Shown one piece after another: positions 1-7,808 of a DNA stretch of 64,000 bases. The notes beneath the pieces were generated by a model that saw only the letters and a list, made by a program, of their open reading frames with translations, was not told the origin of the DNA and searched no databases. Origin of the DNA: Nostoc sp. CHAB 5834 (GTDB taxonomy: Bacteria; Cyanobacteriota; Cyanobacteriia; Cyanobacteriales; Nostocaceae); the NCBI GenBank assembly GCA_020829485.1, contig JAIVFU010000018.1, positions 38,737 to 102,736 on the forward strand, read 5' to 3'. The position numbers were made by a program, and so were the translations under genes. The stretch's first letter is position 1. Each line of letters opens with the position of its first letter.

Positions 1-529
1 CTGGGGTTGGCGAAGTGTAGACTAGTTCAAATCCCGGATGAGCTAGCTTAATCAGCGCTACTATTGCCGGACTCCTCACTGGTGCAAAGCTTGTAGAACC
101 ACCGTATCTTATGATTCCCTGAGGAACGTTAGGCACATCGCGTAAGGTAGGGTAAAGATTAACGATAGCAGCAGGAGAGACTGAGGTAGGAGTAGGAGTA
201 ATGGGAGGGGTAGGAGTAGGAGTAGTTGGATTTGGATCAGGAGTAATTGCTAAACAGACACCGTTGGTTTTTTGCTGACCTATTGGACAAGGTGTAGGTA
301 TCAATATGAAAGCAGCAACAAGGGCAGTTAGAACAGCAGCACCAGTGATAGCAGCAGGTTTGACCCATTTTGGCAGTTTAGGGCTATTGTCCATTGCCTC
401 TTTTGGCAAATTACACATTACACAGGTTAAGCCGTAATTCTCATAGGGTTCGTGGTTGCCAGTAGGATTTTGATTTGAGTAGGTTTTGCCATTTTTTGGC
501 TGACCATCACACTTCCAGTTTCTTGCCAT
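1..529 (-). CDS. PstS-like substrate-binding domain protein, membrane-anchored (partial, 3' end outside window)
   Basis: I translated this from the reverse strand; it is open from ATG at 529 to the window edge, about 176 codons. The start has a good ribosome site (GGAGA about 10 nt upstream). Residues 1-50 are polar with cysteines at about 7, 37 and 40, which could be a degenerate zinc ribbon. A hydrophobic segment of about 20 residues follows (AAITGAAVLTALVAAFILI), then a Thr/Pro-rich linker (PTTPTPTPP). After that comes a sequence of the kind that opens phosphate-binding PstS domains, with the motif RYGGSTSFAPVRSPAI and then the start of a second strand. The inferred arrangement is a cytoplasmic N-tail, one membrane anchor and a periplasmic binding-protein-like domain. 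The ligand cannot be told, and the domain could be a sensor rather than a transporter part. The protein is real with fair confidence; its function is uncertain. Confidence 0.65.
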   Translation of the reverse strand, partial: MARNWKCDGQPKNGKTYSNQNPTGNHEPYENYGLTCVMCNLPKEAMDNSPKLPKWVKPAAITGAAVLTALVAAFILIPTPCPIGQQKTNGVCLAITPDPNPTTPTPTPPITPTPTSVSPAAIVNLYPTLRDVPNVPQGIIRYGGSTSFAPVRSPAIVALIKLAHPGFELVYTSPTP

Positions 530-1118
530 GCTTGTCAGTTCTCCTAATTGACGTTTACTACTTTTAGATCCTGACTGAAAAGACAAATACCAGTGTTAGA
601 TAAGGGACTTCCAATTAAAAAAATAATCAATCTCTATGTAGGCAGGGCAACAAGGGGCACGGAGTAGGGAGAAAAGAAAAATATCATCTGAATAAATTGG
701 GTAATTTATTCTCTGGAAGTCCCTAAATGTAATTAAGGAAGTAGGCACAATTAAACCTAACTACATAAACCTATGTAAAGCACTAGAAATAGCTTAAACA
801 CTAAGCTGTTATACCAATTTGCATTTCTTAATATAATTGTGTTTTTTAGCGCCCACCTACTTAGATAAATTACGTTTCTATAAATTTATATCTATACTTA
901 GCAAGCATAAACTTATCCTAAAATACTTCAGCACAAATACTGTTGATTGATGAAATAATATTTTAAATATTGTTTAAATGCAATAGCGAAGAAGACCACA
1001 GTAAAGACTCTGGAACCATCAGCGTAGCTATTATAAAACGTACTTAGTTTTATTTAATTACATGTTTGTGTATTGACATGAGAATGGTTGATGTGTATTA
1101 CTTGCACTGTTAGTTTTG
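530..1118. other. Intergenic region with one small inverted-repeat element
   Basis: This lies between the divergent start of the PstS-like gene and the 3' end of phnE. It holds the 602-725 element listed separately and a solo copy of the ATACCAATT repeat end near 811. The rest is AT-rich with no ORF or RNA gene that I can support. The promoter of the PstS-like gene must lie here, but no convincing -10/-35 pair stands out. Confidence 0.5.
602..725. mobile_element. MITE-like element, GGGACTTCCA family, copy 1
   Basis: A 124-bp segment is bounded by the inverted ends AAGGGACTTCCA (602-613) and TGGAAGTCCCT (714-724). The left end is followed by an A-rich tract and the right end is preceded by a T-rich tract, as in the copies at 2006-2130 and 30135-30365. 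It has no coding capacity. It is interpreted as a non-autonomous insertion element. Confidence 0.6.
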
Positions 1119-1913
1119 TTACATAGAATCGAGCCGATGACGTAATTGGCTACTAAAAGCATCAATTACAGTGACGACTACCAAAAGCACTAACATCATG
1201 GTTGTTGCTTTGGTGTACTCAAACCCGTCGATGTAACTTTTTAACTGAAAGCCAATACCACCTGCACCAACTACACCCAAGACAGAAGCAGCACGGATGT
1301 TGTACTCAAACATCCAAAAGGTGTAACCCAATCCCAGAGGTAGCACTTGCGGGAGAATGCCGTATTGAGCAATCTGGAGCTTGGAGGCTCCGATAACTTG
1401 CAAGGATTCAAGAGAACGCGGATCAACCGCTTCAATTGCCTGTTGATAAAATTTGGCAAGGTAGCCGATGGTGTAGATTCCTAAGGCTAAAGTTCCTGCT
1501 GGTGCGCCTAAGCCAGTGGCGGCAACAAAAATTAGCCCCAGAATAATTGAGGGGACAGAACGCACAGTATTTTGCAGTAAATTAGCTAGCGATCGCAACC
1601 ACCCAGGCGCAATATTGCTGGCGCTAGCTATAGCAATCGGTACAGAAAGAATGGCTCCAATGGTAGTTCCCCATAAAGACATCTGTACAGTTTCAATTAG
1701 TGCCTTAATTGCAATATCTAAAACTTTCCAATCGGGAGGAAATAACCGGGTAATAAAATCGGTGATGTATGGCCAGCTAGAACGCAGCAGTTCAAAATCG
1801 AGTTTGAGTCCTCGCAAAGCCCAACCATAAACTACGACGACAATTAATAAGATGAGTAGAGAACTCAGCCAAGGGTAGAAGCGTAAGCGTTTTAATTTAA
1901 AAAAGGAACTCAT
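1119..1913 (-). CDS. phnE: Phosphonate/phosphite ABC transporter permease PhnE
   Basis: This 264-residue integral membrane protein matches the usual PhnE length. It has an N-terminal membrane helix at about residues 15-33 and a binding-protein-dependent transport permease domain from about residue 75. The EAA-type cytoplasmic loop that docks on the ATPase is visible at about 175-195 (GASKLQIAQYGILPQVLP). It would form the inner-membrane channel that imports phosphonate, phosphite or a related oxyanion delivered by PhnD and powered by PhnC. It is the last gene of the reverse-strand set phnD-phnC-phnE; the gap to phnC is 216 bp and is partly filled by the 2006-2130 repeat element. No C-P lyase or phosphite dehydrogenase gene lies in the window, so the substrate is unresolved. 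Confidence 0.88.
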   Translation of the reverse strand: MSSFFKLKRLRFYPWLSSLLILLIVVVVYGWALRGLKLDFELLRSSWPYITDFITRLFPPDWKVLDIAIKALIETVQMSLWGTTIGAILSVPIAIASASNIAPGWLRSLANLLQNTVRSVPSIILGLIFVAATGLGAPAGTLALGIYTIGYLAKFYQQAIEAVDPRSLESLQVIGASKLQIAQYGILPQVLPLGLGYTFWMFEYNIRAASVLGVVGAGGIGFQLKSYIDGFEYTKATTMMLVLLVVVTVIDAFSSQLRHRLDSM

Positions 1914-2005
1914 ATTGTATTGAAGAAGAATTCAGGAGTCAGGAGTCAGAATTGAATTCAGAATTATTACTCCTGAATTCTGTTTTGTTAAATCAAATCT
2001 CACTC

Positions 2006-2130
2006 AGGGAATTCCAAGAAATAAATTATCCAATATTGTGGGGTGGGCAACATGAGCGCCATATAGACTGGGCGCTCATGTTGCCCACCCCACAGGAGTT
2101 AATTGGATATTTTTTTATTTGGAAGTCCCT
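2006..2130. mobile_element. MITE-like element, GGGACTTCCA family, copy 2, abutting phnC stop
   Basis: The inverted ends are AGGGAATTCCAA (2006-2017) and TTGGAAGTCCCT (2119-2130), and both extend into matching AT-rich stretches. Inside is a long perfect hairpin (about 2037-2094) whose arms read GGGTGGGCAACATGAGCGCC and its complement. The right end lies on the first base of the phnC stop codon (TCA at 2130-2132 on the plus strand). The insertion therefore sits immediately behind phnC, inside the phn transcription unit. Confidence 0.7.
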
Positions 2131-2864
2131 CAACCGGAAAGTTTCGCAAATTTAGCTTGTAAGTTGTCACAAAGTCCTTGGTAAACGACGCGTCCAGCAT
2201 CTAAGACGATCGCTTGCCCTGCGTATTTTTCTGCGATTCCCAAATCGTGCAAAACTGCGACAATAGTCATGCCTTGCTGAGTGTGCAATTGGGATAGAGT
2301 TTCCATGACTTGTTGCGATGCCACAACATCTAAGCCTGTGATGGGTTCATCGACTAAGAGAATTTGCGGTGATTGAATTAAAGTCCGAGCGATCGCTACT
2401 CGTTGTTGCTGTCCACCACTTAACTGACTGGTTTTTTGAAAAGCTAACTCTCCCAATCCTAATTGTTCTAATAAATTTAGTGCCAACATGCGATCGCGTT
2501 TGGAAAATCCCAACAGTGTTTGCCAAGTTGTTCTTTTACCAAGGCATCCGCACAAGACATTTTCCAGTGCTGATAACTGCCGAATCAATCCGCCACCTTG
2601 AAATAACATCCCAACATCACGCCGAATTTTTGGCAGTGTTCGGGGATTCATCTCAACATTATTTACGAGCAATTCTCCTCTCACTGATGGCACTAGTCCA
2701 ACTAGCGATCGCAGTAATGTAGACTTACCAGCACCATTTAGCCCCAGCAAAACGACAAATTCACCCCGTTTAATCTGGCAATTAATCCCGTTGAGAATAG
2801 GACGACTCAGAGATGGAGTATAAGCTGTCTCTAGGTTATGACACTCAATAACATAATCATTCAT
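2130..2864 (-). CDS. phnC: Phosphonate/phosphite ABC transporter ATP-binding protein PhnC
   Basis: This 244-residue ABC ATPase has Walker A GLNGAGKST at 41-49, the Q-loop at about 89 (MLFQGGG), the signature LSGGQ at 148-152 and Walker B LLVDEP at 169-174. The switch histidine is in VLHDLG at about 206. Length and order next to PhnD and PhnE fit PhnC, which energises uptake of phosphonates or phosphite on the cytoplasmic side of the inner membrane. The ATG at 2864 is preferred. The gene is separated from phnD by 423 bp that contain a hairpin and a repeat element, so it may be expressed less than phnD or from its own promoter. Confidence 0.9.
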   Translation of the reverse strand: MNDYVIECHNLETAYTPSLSRPILNGINCQIKRGEFVVLLGLNGAGKSTLLRSLVGLVPSVRGELLVNNVEMNPRTLPKIRRDVGMLFQGGGLIRQLSALENVLCGCLGKRTTWQTLLGFSKRDRMLALNLLEQLGLGELAFQKTSQLSGGQQQRVAIARTLIQSPQILLVDEPITGLDVVASQQVMETLSQLHTQQGMTIVAVLHDLGIAEKYAGQAIVLDAGRVVYQGLCDNLQAKFAKLSG

Positions 2865-2884
2865 AGAAATTTATTTATCTGCTA

Positions 2885-3246
2885 AGAGCATGTTTTAAAA
2901 GTTTTTTGGTCGGTAGTAAAACGTTTTAGATCCCCCTAAATCCTCCGATAAATTGGGGGACTTTGATTCTGGTTCCCCCCTTTTGAAGCTACGGTGTACA
3001 CACAAGTTATCGAATCACTACCAGTCCTTGAATTACCCCTCCCTAACCCTCCCCTTGTAAAGGGGAGGGAACTAGATTTCTTTTTCCCCCCTTGGAAATG
3101 GGAGGGAACTTAGATTTCTTTTTCCCCCCAATAAATCGGGGGGATTAAGGGGGGTAATTCGACTTGTACCGCAGCCTTTTCAAGGGGGGTTAGGGGGGAT
3201 CGAGAAGTGCCTAAAATTACAGCCGACCACTTTTAAAACATCTGCT
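2885..3246. mobile_element. Repeat element with about 18-bp inverted ends, between phnC and phnD
   Basis: The left end is AGAGCATGTTTTAAAAGT (2885-2902) followed by GGTCGG. The right end is ACTTTTAAAACATCTGCT (3229-3246) preceded by CCGACC. The interior is made of C- and G-rich runs such as CCCCCTTGGAAATGGGAGGG and GGGGGGATTAAGG, with no ORF. The ends resemble those of the 13851-14255 element (AGAGGATGTTTGAAAAGT), so the two look like members of one family. It lies inside the phn operon. Confidence 0.65.
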
Positions 3247-3281
3247 AACAGTTATTCAAGATGTTCACTGAATAACTGTTA
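3246..3281. terminator. Perfect 13-bp stem-loop just behind phnD
   Basis: TAACAGTTATTCA (3246-3258) pairs exactly with TGAATAACTGTTA (3269-3281) around a 10-nt loop. It starts 6 nt past the phnD stop. On the reverse strand it is not followed by a clean T-run, so it could be a processing or stabilising hairpin that keeps phnD mRNA high relative to phnC-phnE rather than a full terminator. Confidence 0.5.
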
Positions 3282-3287
3282 ACTAAA

Positions 3288-4262
3288 TTATGGTTCAATG
3301 CCAGCGATTTGCAGAGCGTCACGCATAGTTGCTAGGTGACGATCGTGATTAATTCGCACTAATTCTGTGGAATTATACAAGTCGCTTAACAATTTATTAT
3401 TTTCCGACTTATTTAATTTCAGTAAGGCGTTGATGATTTTTTCTCGTGTTGGGGCTGGAACATCATCATCAATGGCAATACCGTGAGCAGGTACACCATT
3501 AATTTTGTACAGAACCCGTAACTTACTCTTCTCTTCGGCGGTGATATAAGGTGGATTCAGAGCATATTCTGACACAACAGCCACATCAGCTTGACCGCGC
3601 ACAACGGCTTGCAAGGCTTTGCTGTAATTACCGCCGTAAGAAACTTGACCAAAGAAATCATCTAAGCGATCGCGGTTGGGTACAAATTTTTGTTTGACCA
3701 ACTCAGCCACAGGGATAATAAACCCAGAGCCAGAAGTAGGGGAAGTAAAAGCCATTTTCTTGCCCCGCAGTTGTTCTAAAGTGGCTTTAGCTGAATTTTG
3801 AGTTTTTAGGGGACTATTCTTAGGGACAACAAATGTTGAGCTATAAGTGTATCTTCCAGAATAAGTGGAGCGAACTTCGGCTAGATACAAGCTGGCATTT
3901 GCTAATTGTCTTGCTTTCAAAGCCGGACGGCTACTTAAAAAAGCGACATCAGCCCGGTTTGCTCTCAAAGCTTCCACAGCAGCTGTATCATCACCAACTT
4001 GGGCGACGACTGGAATTCCTAACTCTTTGGATAAAAAAGCTCCTACCGCATTTGCCTTATTTTGCAAGTCTGTAGAATCAGCACGACTGGGAAAAACTAT
4101 TGTTAAAGTTTTCTGCCCTTGGGCAAGTAAGCGTGGTGTCTGTTGATTAGTGGTGGGGTTGGCGATCGTTGCCTGCATAGCCCCTACTGTGCTGGCTACT
4201 AAACCTGTAAGTACTGCAAATGCCGCGCCAGCACCCAATAAGCTCTTTTTCATCACACTCAT
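3288..4262 (-). CDS. phnD: Phosphonate/phosphite-binding periplasmic protein PhnD
   Basis: This is a secreted solute-binding protein of 324 residues. The signal sequence begins MKKSLLGAGAAFAVLTGLVA and is followed by a short Thr/Asn/Gln-rich linker. The mature part has PhnD features: a TIVFPSRADSTDLQNKANAVG opening, AVEALRANRADVAFLS, a TSPTSGSGFIIP ligand loop and ALQAVVRGQADVAVVSEYAL. The ATG at 4262 is chosen over a TTG at 4268 because GGAGAG lies 8 nt upstream of it. It captures the ligand in the periplasm and passes it to PhnE/PhnC, whose genes follow downstream. Pho regulation would be expected, but no clear direct-repeat Pho box is visible upstream. Confidence 0.88.
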   Translation of the reverse strand: MSVMKKSLLGAGAAFAVLTGLVASTVGAMQATIANPTTNQQTPRLLAQGQKTLTIVFPSRADSTDLQNKANAVGAFLSKELGIPVVAQVGDDTAAVEALRANRADVAFLSSRPALKARQLANASLYLAEVRSTYSGRYTYSSTFVVPKNSPLKTQNSAKATLEQLRGKKMAFTSPTSGSGFIIPVAELVKQKFVPNRDRLDDFFGQVSYGGNYSKALQAVVRGQADVAVVSEYALNPPYITAEEKSKLRVLYKINGVPAHGIAIDDDVPAPTREKIINALLKLNKSENNKLLSDLYNSTELVRINHDRHLATMRDALQIAGIEP

Positions 4263-4414
4263 TTGCAACTCTCCATTAGGAAGTTTTCTCAGTTTTTTTG
4301 CTAATTAATTTTAATTAACCCCTAAAAAAGATTTATAGCTTTTAAGAAGAAAAGTCAATAATAAAGCCTAGTTTGTTTGGAGAGTTGTAGGCTTTTTTTA
4401 TGAGTGTATTGGTA

Positions 4415-5092
4415 CTAACCGCTAATTACAGCGATCGCATCAATTTCTACCAACACATCTTTAGGTAAGCGCGATACCTGCACACAAGCCCGTGCTGGGG
4501 CTGTATCTTCTGGAAAATATTTAGCATAAACGGCATTTACCGCCGCAAAATCATTCATATCAGCTAAGAATACAGTGGTTTTCACCACATCTTGAAAAGT
4601 CGCACCGGCTGCTGTGAGGATGGCTTCAAGGTTAGCTAATACCTGCTCAGTTTGCTTTTTGACATCATCAGTGTAGACGACATCACCAAGGCGGGGATCG
4701 ATGGCAATTTGTCCAGCCACGAATACAAATCGACCTGAAGCTGCGATCGCTTGATTATAAGGGCCGACTGGTGCAGGTGCGTTATCAGTATTAATTACTT
4801 TACGGGTCATAGATATTACTTTCTCTAACGCTGTTTCTTGTTTACCGATTTCTAGCTGAGAAGCGATCGGCCTGTAGACTTCTCCATCTGGCATTATCGC
4901 ACCAGTCAGGTCTGCATCTTTAAAGCTCATGCCGTAAGTTTTTGCCCCACTTAAATCAACTCCAGTCAAATTTGCACTAGTTAGGTCTATCTCACTCAGG
5001 TCTGCACCTTTGAGATTTTCTTGACTCAAATTTACTGAATGAAATTTCCGTTCTCCTGCGGCGTATTTTTCCAACAGTTCCTCAGCGTCCAT
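4415..5092 (-). CDS. Pentapeptide-repeat / RidA (YjgF) fusion protein
   Basis: This 225-residue protein has two parts. Residues about 20-68 are pentapeptide repeats of the A(D/N)LxG kind ([20 protein letters not shown], then DLSGAKTYG and [11 protein letters not shown]). Residues about 96-225 are a complete RidA domain, with [22 protein letters not shown] and the catalytic-site Arg201 in PARACVQV plus Glu216. RidA proteins hydrolyse reactive enamine/imine intermediates to 2-ketoacids, and normal family members are about 125-130 residues. An internal ATG at Met95 (plus-strand base 4810) sits exactly where a stand-alone RidA would begin, with a weak purine-rich site (AGAGAAAG) upstream, so two products are possible. 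The full-length start ATG at 5092 is in the same frame. The N-domain may mediate assembly or targeting; that is inference. Confidence 0.85.
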   Translation of the reverse strand: MDAEELLEKYAAGERKFHSVNLSQENLKGADLSEIDLTSANLTGVDLSGAKTYGMSFKDADLTGAIMPDGEVYRPIASQLEIGKQETALEKVISMTRKVINTDNAPAPVGPYNQAIAASGRFVFVAGQIAIDPRLGDVVYTDDVKKQTEQVLANLEAILTAAGATFQDVVKTTVFLADMNDFAAVNAVYAKYFPEDTAPARACVQVSRLPKDVLVEIDAIAVISG

Positions 5093-5202
5093 AATGCACC
5101 TTTGAATACCATTGACACAGTATAATCACAAAAACTTTGTGTCACAGGTATTCCTCTCCCCTCTTCTCTCTGCACTCTCTGCGCCTCTGCGGTTCGTCTC
5201 TC

Positions 5203-5634
5203 CTACCCCAACCTTGGACGTATCCCATAATGCCGATATCGCCAATAATCGCGCAAAATGCGATCGTGGTCAAAACATAAATTACCAGGCACACGCCAAT
5301 ACTCAAAAACTCCTACACCCTTAGCATCATCCCCAGCCACAGGTTCCCCCGTCGCTGTCGCCAAAAATACAATACTAATCGTATGCTGACGCGGATCGCG
5401 ATCAGGATCAGAATACACCAGTAATTGTTCAACTAACTCCACCTTTAAACCCGTTTCTTCCTCAGCTTCTCGCCGCGCCGCCACTTCCACCGCTTCCCCA
5501 TAATCTACAAACCCACCAGGAATAGCCCAACCCAAGGGTAGATTATGTCTTTCAATTAACACTATTGGCCGATGAGGTCGATCTACTAGTTCAATGATGA
5601 TATCAACTGTCGGTGCAGGATTTCGGTAAGTCAT
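5203..5634 (-). CDS. Nudix hydrolase (ADP-ribose pyrophosphatase-like)
   Basis: This 143-residue protein has a complete Nudix box at residues 41-63: G41, E47, R55-E56, E59-E60, G62. That is the metal and pyrophosphate site of enzymes that hydrolyse nucleoside diphosphates linked to another group. The strand before the box ([16 protein letters not shown]) and the region after it ([20 protein letters not shown]) resemble ADP-ribose pyrophosphatase-like members, so ADP-ribose or an oxidised nucleotide is a reasonable substrate class. It starts at ATG 5634, with 7-bp short tandem repeats directly upstream (5638-5705). The C-terminal tail carries an extra [16 protein letters not shown] segment. 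A second Nudix gene at 30767 shares the YSxPDRDPR motif. Confidence 0.85.
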   Translation of the reverse strand: MTYRNPAPTVDIIIELVDRPHRPIVLIERHNLPLGWAIPGGFVDYGEAVEVAARREAEEETGLKVELVEQLLVYSDPDRDPRQHTISIVFLATATGEPVAGDDAKGVGVFEYWRVPGNLCFDHDRILRDYWRYRHYGIRPRLG

Positions 5635-5637
5635 AGT

Positions 5638-5705
5638 TAATTAGTCATTGGTCATTAGTCATTAGTCATTAGCCAAGGACAAAGGACAAATGACAAATGA
5701 CAAAC
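5638..5705. repeat. Heptanucleotide short tandem repeats
   Basis: A run of TCATTAG/TCATTGG units passes into ACAAAGG/ACAAATG units, the inverse-complementary flavour. Similar arrays occur near 21453, 26635, 31267, 31384, 54338, 55189 and 56106. This is the STRR type typical of Nostoc-group genomes. Confidence 0.75.
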
Positions 5706-5814
5706 AAGATGAGTTTACTTGATTTACTCTGCAAATACTGTTCCGTGATAAATTCGATGCGATCGCATAGCGTGTCCATCAGATAATTGCTCCCTCTCAT
5801 AATTCAGGTTAAAT

Positions 5815-7323
5815 ATGCCTTTTCCTAGATCCAGTGGTATTTTGCTGCATCCTACCTCCTTTCCCAGTCGATTTGGCGTTGGAGATTTAGGCTTAGAAGC
5901 CTATCGCTTCATCGATTTTCTTAAAGAAACCCATCAACAATATTGGCAAGTTCTACCCTTGGGCCCCACTGGATACGGCAATTCCCCTTATATGTGCTAC
6001 TCAGCAATGGCAGGAAATCCCCTGCTAGTTAGCCCAGAAAAACTGCGAGATGAGGGTTTGCTAACTGAAGAAGACTTTGCTAATTTAACAGGATTTCCGG
6101 TAGAAAAGGTAGACTTTGACCAGGTTGTGCCGATTAAGATTGGGCTACTCAAAAAAGCCTGTGAAAACTTTAAAGTGAATGCTACGGAAATCCAAAAAAA
6201 CGAGTTTGCAGGTTTTTGCGACAGTAAAGCCTATTGGCTAGATAATTACGCCTTATTTATGGCGTTGAAAGATGCCCACGAAAATGCAAGCTGGCATACA
6301 TGGGAGCCAGAATTTGTCAAGCGCGAATCCGAAGCATTAGCTCAGGTAAAGGATCGGCTTAACGGAGAGATTTTTTATTACAAGTTCGTCCAATTTGAGT
6401 TTTTCCGGCAGTGGTCAGAACTGAAAAGCTACGCCAACATGCGCGGTATTGACATTATCGGCGATATCCCCATCTACGTAGCTCATGATAGTGCTGACGT
6501 GTGGGCGCATCCTGACATCTTTTGCTTAGACGAAGAGACTGGAGTTGCCGCCCAAATGGCAGGAGTCCCACCAGATTACTTTAGCGCCACCGGTCAATTG
6601 TGGGGCAACCCGGTTTATAACTGGGAAGAATTACAAAAACAAGACTTTAAATGGTGGGTACAGCGCTTTGAGGCAATGCTGGATTATGTAGATATAATTC
6701 GCATTGACCACTTCCGGGGCTTCGAGGCTTATTGGTCAGTAGCCAAAGGCGAAGAAACTGCCATGAATGGCAAATGGGTGGAAGCACCTGGAGACGCTTT
6801 TTTTGCAGCGATTAGAGAGAAGTTGGGCAAGCTACCCGTCTTGGCGGAAGATTTGGGAGTAATTACACCAGAGGTTGAAGCACTGCGAGATAAGTATGAA
6901 TTTCCTGGGATGAAGGTTTTACAGTTTGCCTTTGGTTCCGATCCCGGTAATCCATTTTTACCATTCAATTACCCGCGAAATGCTGTAGTTTATACCGGCA
7001 CTCACGATAACGACACAACTGTAGGCTGGTTTAATTCAGCCAACGACTACGAAAAGCAAAACCTGTTGCTTTATTTAGGTTCTATCAGTCCTGAAGGCAT
7101 CCACTGGGATTTAATTCGCCTAGCTTTGAGTTCCATAGCCAACCAAGCGATTATTCCCTTGCAAGATGTTTTGGGATTAGGAAACGAAGCGCGGATGAAT
7201 TTTCCTAGTACTGCTGAGGGTAACTGGGGGTGGCGCTATCAAGCAGAAGCGTTGAGAGATGAATTACGCGATCGCTTGAAAGTTCTTACCAGACTGAATG
7301 GACGCGCCCCGGAAGCGCAGTGA
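5815..7323 (+). CDS. malQ: 4-alpha-glucanotransferase (amylomaltase)
   Basis: This 502-residue GH77 enzyme is of the usual length. It opens with SSGILLHPTSFPSRFGVGDLG, the classic amylomaltase N-terminus. Family motifs include DIPIYVAHDSADVWAHPDIF, the nucleophile region IIRIDHFRGFEAYW near residue 297, the acid/base region LPVLAEDLGVITPEV, and YTGTHDNDTTVGWF. It transfers alpha-1,4-glucan segments between oligosaccharides in the cytoplasm and serves glycogen and maltodextrin metabolism. It stands alone on the plus strand. A perfect hairpin with a T-run lies about 180 bp downstream. The start ATG at 5815 is supported by alignment of the N-terminal motif, although the upstream ribosome site is weak. 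Confidence 0.97.
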   Translation: MPFPRSSGILLHPTSFPSRFGVGDLGLEAYRFIDFLKETHQQYWQVLPLGPTGYGNSPYMCYSAMAGNPLLVSPEKLRDEGLLTEEDFANLTGFPVEKVDFDQVVPIKIGLLKKACENFKVNATEIQKNEFAGFCDSKAYWLDNYALFMALKDAHENASWHTWEPEFVKRESEALAQVKDRLNGEIFYYKFVQFEFFRQWSELKSYANMRGIDIIGDIPIYVAHDSADVWAHPDIFCLDEETGVAAQMAGVPPDYFSATGQLWGNPVYNWEELQKQDFKWWVQRFEAMLDYVDIIRIDHFRGFEAYWSVAKGEETAMNGKWVEAPGDAFFAAIREKLGKLPVLAEDLGVITPEVEALRDKYEFPGMKVLQFAFGSDPGNPFLPFNYPRNAVVYTGTHDNDTTVGWFNSANDYEKQNLLLYLGSISPEGIHWDLIRLALSSIANQAIIPLQDVLGLGNEARMNFPSTAEGNWGWRYQAEALRDELRDRLKVLTRLNGRAPEAQ

Positions 7324-7505
7324 GGAGTGGGCGTTCTTTACAAATCTCAACCTCACCAGAATATTCATCTGCTAACACGGTGTAACTCCAGCCTTATCCC
7401 AATTCATAAGCCCTCTGTGTGCCAGGGGGATAATAGCCACGCTATCGGCGCTCGTGGTTAGTAGCAATTAATAGTCTTGAGGAGCGATCGCAGTAAACTA
7501 AAATG

Positions 7506-7534
7506 AAAGCGTTGTGTTAGTAGCACAACGCTTT
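7506..7534. terminator. Perfect 11-bp hairpin with flanking T/A tracts
   Basis: AAAGCGTTGTG (7506-7516) pairs with CACAACGCTTT (7524-7534) around TTAGTAG and is followed by T. It could terminate transcripts from either direction (malQ from the left, the 7559-7711 remnant from the right). Confidence 0.6.
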
Positions 7535-7558
7535 TGTTGCGATAATTTGATTTAAGTC

Positions 7559-7711
7559 TTAAATTTTTTGCGCTCCTCCTTCACATTTACGCTGAATAAT
7601 TGCAGGCAATTCATCTGGATTTAAAGGTCTAGCATTGACTTTGATCCGGTCAGACAAATCGTAGTACAAAATTTTACCTTTTTGTACAGGTTTGTCTATG
7701 TTTTTCGCTAC
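7559..7711 (-). pseudogene. Short unassigned coding remnant, no standard start codon
   Basis: In the reverse frame, 50 codons are open between two stops. They read VAKNIDKPVQKGKILYYDL, then SDRIKVNARPLNPDELPAII, then QRKCEGGAQKI before TAA. There is no ATG or GTG; only an internal TTG could serve. The composition looks protein-like, so it may be the 3' end of a lost gene. I do not recognise the family. Confidence 0.3.
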
Positions 7712-7808
7712 TTAGGACAAGCTCTAGTATTCAATGGGAGCAGGGGAGCAGGGGAGGCAGAGGAAGAAGAGATTAATAACCAATGCCCCATGCCCAATGC
7801 CCTATATT

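Larger units (their letters stand above)
7324..7808. other. Intergenic region with hairpin and short coding remnant
   Basis: This contains the 7506-7534 hairpin, the reverse-strand remnant at 7559-7711 and a G-rich simple repeat (GGGAGCAGGGGAGCAGGGG, about 7737-7760). No intact gene is visible. Confidence 0.5.

Noticed and set aside
4263..4340. Possible Pho box upstream of phnD
   Set aside because: Only AT-rich TTAATTAA-like sequence is present; no clear direct repeats with the expected spacing.
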